Source of the DNA: Chloroflexota bacterium
GTDB lineage: Bacteria; Chloroflexota; UBA6077; JADZDV01
Length of the DNA: 16,534 nucleotides
Direction of reading: 5' to 3'
Assembly: GCA_020850915.1 (NCBI GenBank)
Contig: JADZDV010000337.1
Span: 1 to 16,534, forward strand
Shown here: positions 14,255 through 16,534 of the stretch, in pieces
Numbering within the stretch: position 1 is the stretch's first letter
Layout of the letters: each line of letters opens with the position of its first letter
Made by a program: the position numbers and the translations under genes
The notes under the pieces: generated by a model
Database searches by the model: none
What the model saw: the letters and a program-made list of their open reading frames with translations, nothing else
Told to the model about the DNA's origin: nothing

Positions 14255-15204
14255 ACGTCTCGGCTCCGAAGGTAGCGAATCTGAACGACGATCGCCGCGA
14301 GCAGAATCGGCAGCATGAAGAGCGAGACGGCCATGCCCTGGCCCACGTTGCCACCCAGGATCGCGCTTTGATAGGCGTAGGTGGCGAACAGGTGAGTGCT
14401 GTTGATCGGCCCACCGCGAGTCAGGACGTAGACGATGTTGAACTCGCTAAACGTCCAGATCAGCGAAAACAGGATCACGATCGCCACGATCGGCAGCATG
14501 TTCGGCAGCGTGACGTACCGGAACTGCGCGGTCCGGCCGGCCCCGTCGATGGCGGCCGCCTCGTACTGCTCGCGCGAGATGGTCTGGAGACCGGCCAGGA
14601 ACGAGACCAGGTAGAAGGGAAAGCCGCGCCAGATGCTGACCAGAATGACCGAGAAGATGGCCAGGTCCGGGCTGGAAAGCCAGGGGATCGGTCGGCTGAT
14701 CAGGCCAGCCATCTTGAGCAGGACGTTGAGAATCCCGGCGGTGTCGTCGAACATCCACAGCCAGACGAGCCCGCTCAGGGCGGTCGGGATGATCCAGGGG
14801 ATCAGCAACATCCCCCGAAAGACGTTCCGCGAGCGGAAGGAGCGGTTGAGGACGAGCGCGCCGCCCATCCCGAGGAGAAGCTTGCCGGCGACCGACAGTC
14901 CCGAATACAAGAAGGCGTTTCGCAGCACGAGGTGGAAAACGGGGCTGGTCAACAACTGGCCGAAGTTGGCCAGCCCCACGAACTCACCGGGCTGCCCGAT
15001 CGTCCGGTTCGTCAGCGAGAGCCAGACGGCCAGACCGAAGGGGAAGCCGATCAGCGTCACGAGCAGGATCAAGGTCGGCGTGAGCAGGGCATAGCCCAGC
15101 ACCGACTCTCGCTCCAGCGCGATCGCTACCTTCCCGGCGGCACCCGCGCCTGCCCTCAAGCCGCGCGATGGCTCGAGAGCCTCGAGGTTTTCCGCGGCTG
15201 GCAC
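14251..15204 (-). CDS. Carbohydrate ABC transporter permease, MalF/UgpA type
   Basis: 317 residues from a GTG at 15204 with GGAG seven bases upstream. After a polar 33-residue N-terminus there are six membrane segments. Segment 1 reads LGYALLTPTLILLVTLIGFP (36-55) followed by AVWLSLTN, characteristic of MalF/UgpA-type CUT1 permeases. FVGLANFGQLLTSP and FRGMLLIPWIIP are other family hallmarks. The EAA loop is YEAAAIDGAGRTAQFRYVTL (214-233) followed by PNMLP. It lies 12 bases after the substrate-binding protein gene and overlaps the next permease by four bases. Function: one half of the membrane channel for sugar uptake. Substrate unknown. Confidence 0.95.
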   Translation of the reverse strand: MPAAENLEALEPSRGLRAGAGAAGKVAIALERESVLGYALLTPTLILLVTLIGFPFGLAVWLSLTNRTIGQPGEFVGLANFGQLLTSPVFHLVLRNAFLYSGLSVAGKLLLGMGGALVLNRSFRSRNVFRGMLLIPWIIPTALSGLVWLWMFDDTAGILNVLLKMAGLISRPIPWLSSPDLAIFSVILVSIWRGFPFYLVSFLAGLQTISREQYEAAAIDGAGRTAQFRYVTLPNMLPIVAIVILFSLIWTFSEFNIVYVLTRGGPINSTHLFATYAYQSAILGGNVGQGMAVSLFMLPILLAAIVVQIRYLRSRDV

Positions 15205-15216
15205 GCTACTGCTCCG

Positions 15217-16534
15217 TCACGCCTGGCCGTAGATCTTCTTCATCTCGGCGACCGTGGTGTCGATCGCGGTGTTGATCGGCGTTCCGCGGCAGACGGAGGC
15301 TGCCATGTTGACGAGCGTGAACTTCGCATAGACCTCGGTAGCTTGACGCGTCGGCGGTCCAGGCCAGCCCGGCAGGTGGCCGAACTCCACCGCCTTCGGA
15401 ATGATCTGCATCTTCGGATCGCGCCGCTCGGCCTTCTCGACGTCCTTCAGCATCCCCGCCGCGGCGCCTTCCGTCTTGGCCAGCCAGCGCACGAGCTGTG
15501 GCAGGTCGGTCAGGTAGCGCACGAGCGACTTGGCCGCCTCCTGCTGCTTCGAGTAGTTGAAGATGGCCAGTGAGGTTGGCCAGAGGTTGGTGGCGCGCTG
15601 CGCCGATCCCTTCGGGATGAGCGCGTGGTTGATGTTCGGCCGCAAGCTGGGCGCGTTCTCCTTGGCTGCCCAGTAGATGCTCGCCGCGTTGATCGTCATG
15701 GCGAGCTGTCCACCGAGGAAGGCGCGGTTGTTGCCGGAGTTGTCCCAGCCGAGCACCCCCTCCGGCCAGGCCTCCTGGTAGGCCTGGCGAATGAACTCGA
15801 GGGCCTTGACCATCTCGGGCGACTTCAGCGCGATGGTCTTGCCGTCCTGCTCGACTTCCTTGGCGCCAAAGCCCCACATAATGGAGTAAATGGTCGTGTT
15901 CGCGTCAACCGGCGCCTGGCCGAGCGGCTCGGCCCAGAGTGGCTTGTTCGCCGCTTTGAGCTTCTTGCCGATCCGCAGAGCGTCCTCCCAGGTGTCTGGC
16001 GGCTGCTCGCCGATCTCCTTGAGGACGTCCTCTCGGTAGTTCATGACCTGCGGCGTGATATAGAGGGGGATTGCCTTCCAGTGTCCGCTGACGAAGTTCG
16101 CGGCTTTGCCGATGTCGTGCCATCCGCCATTCTGCTTACCGAGGTCCTCAGCCACGTCGTCCAGGTCCGCCAATTTGTCGCTATAGACATGGGCGGCGGA
16201 GCTGCTGAGCTGGAGGATGTCCGGGCCGGCTCCGGTCTCGGCGGCGGTCGCCAGCTTCGGCGTCAGGTCGGCCTCCGAGACGAACTCGACCTCGGCGTTG
16301 GCACCAGTCTTGTCCGACCACTCCTTGACCATCGCTTTCAGCTCATCGTTGGCGGGCGGGATGAACCAGCTACTGACCGTGAGCCTGACGCTGGCGCCCT
16401 TGAAATTGGGAAGGGCAGCCGCCGCGGAGGTGGCGGCCGGTGCCGCCGCGGGGCTGGCGGCCGGTGCCGCCGCGGGGCTGGCGGCCGGTGCCGCCGCGGG
16501 GCTGGCGGCCGGTGCCGCCGCGGGGCTGGCGGCC
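15217..16534 (-). CDS. Carbohydrate ABC transporter substrate-binding protein (5' end beyond the window)
   Basis: At least 439 codons are visible and the frame is still open at the window edge, so the signal sequence (probably a lipoprotein one) is outside. The visible N-terminal part is a linker of AAAPAASP repeats, then ALPNFKGASVRLTVSSWF, which starts the mature domain. Family features of the MalE/UgpB (SBP_bac_1) fold include MVKEWSDKTGANAEVEFVSE, GPDILQLSS, WKAIPLYITPQVMNYREDVL, PPDTWEDALRIGKKLK, FLGGQLAMTINAASIYWAAK and WPTSLAIFNYSKQQEAAKSL. An internal ATG at 16332 is not the start, because the sequence upstream of it is clearly part of the domain. It captures a sugar-like substrate outside the membrane and hands it to the two downstream permeases. 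The ligand cannot be inferred. The operon promoter lies beyond the window. Confidence 0.93.
   Translation of the reverse strand, partial: AASPAAAPAASPAAAPAASPAAAPAASPAAAPAATSAAAALPNFKGASVRLTVSSWFIPPANDELKAMVKEWSDKTGANAEVEFVSEADLTPKLATAAETGAGPDILQLSSSAAHVYSDKLADLDDVAEDLGKQNGGWHDIGKAANFVSGHWKAIPLYITPQVMNYREDVLKEIGEQPPDTWEDALRIGKKLKAANKPLWAEPLGQAPVDANTTIYSIMWGFGAKEVEQDGKTIALKSPEMVKALEFIRQAYQEAWPEGVLGWDNSGNNRAFLGGQLAMTINAASIYWAAKENAPSLRPNINHALIPKGSAQRATNLWPTSLAIFNYSKQQEAAKSLVRYLTDLPQLVRWLAKTEGAAAGMLKDVEKAERRDPKMQIIPKAVEFGHLPGWPGPPTRQATEVYAKFTLVNMAASVCRGTPINTAIDTTVAEMKKIYGQA
16432..16534. repeat. 24-bp tandem repeat coding an Ala/Pro/Ser linker
   Basis: A 24-base unit beginning GGCGGCCGGTGCC is repeated exactly at 16432-16455, 16456-16479, 16480-16503 and 16504-16527, with a fifth partial copy to the window end. 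On the minus strand each unit codes AAAPAASP in the frame of the substrate-binding protein. The unit length is a multiple of three, so changes in copy number keep the frame. The total number of copies is unknown because the array leaves the window. Confidence 0.93.

Noticed and set aside
14368..15573. 401-codon open frame on the plus strand
   Set aside because: Antisense to the MalF-type permease and the binding protein. It is Gln/Asp/Arg-rich with no recognisable domain.
16432..16534. 24-bp repeats as a CRISPR array
   Set aside because: The units abut with no spacers and code an Ala/Pro/Ser linker in frame with a binding protein.

Overview
The window is high-GC DNA with strong G/C preference at third codon positions, frequent GTG starts and clear GGAGG-type ribosome binding sites. 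The gene content fits a Chloroflexota bacterium (Thermomicrobia/Sphaerobacter-like, or an uncultured soil relative): a very large SARP/BTAD-AAA-TPR regulator, a selenium-binding-protein-family enzyme, a sugar ABC operon without its own ATPase, and a DmsA-like molybdoenzyme. This placement is inference from gene content; an actinobacterial origin is not excluded. I see no rRNA or tRNA gene, CRISPR array or complete insertion sequence.

Layout. 1-590: a small single-pass membrane protein of unknown function. 611-2821 (-): a DMSO-reductase-family molybdoenzyme catalytic subunit without a Tat leader and without B/C subunits, with a good promoter at 2881-2909. 2910-3580: a decayed stretch with two weak ORF remnants and a perfect 14-bp palindrome. 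3581-4345: a short-chain dehydrogenase. 4583-4786: a truncated response-regulator receiver, overlapping the start of a membrane-anchored glycoside-hydrolase-like protein (4783-5991). 6013-6705: an integrase-type core-binding domain with a long basic Pro/Arg/Ala-rich tail in place of a catalytic domain.

6830-9493: a likely transcription unit with a structured leader. It holds an SBP56/methanethiol-oxidase-family gene (6939-8348), a perfect 14-bp-stem hairpin, a multi-pass membrane protein with a His/Met-rich loop (8414-9094), and a methyltransferase pseudogene that has lost its SAM-binding core (9135-9493). The pseudogene overlaps tail-to-tail with the 1161-residue regulator (9475-12960, -). 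12961-13402: palindromes upstream of the regulator and a fragment of a GrdB/PrdB-like reductase gene. 13403-16534 (-): a sugar ABC operon of substrate-binding lipoprotein (cut by the window edge, with a 24-bp repeat coding an Ala/Pro/Ser linker) and two permeases.

The most coherent biological theme is C1-sulfur chemistry. A DMSO-reductase-like enzyme and a methanethiol-oxidase-like enzyme lie 4 kb apart, the latter next to a possible metal-handling membrane protein. The two are on opposite strands, so the link is only a hypothesis. The second theme is gene decay: at least three fragments of larger genes (receiver, methyltransferase, GrdB-like) sit between intact genes.
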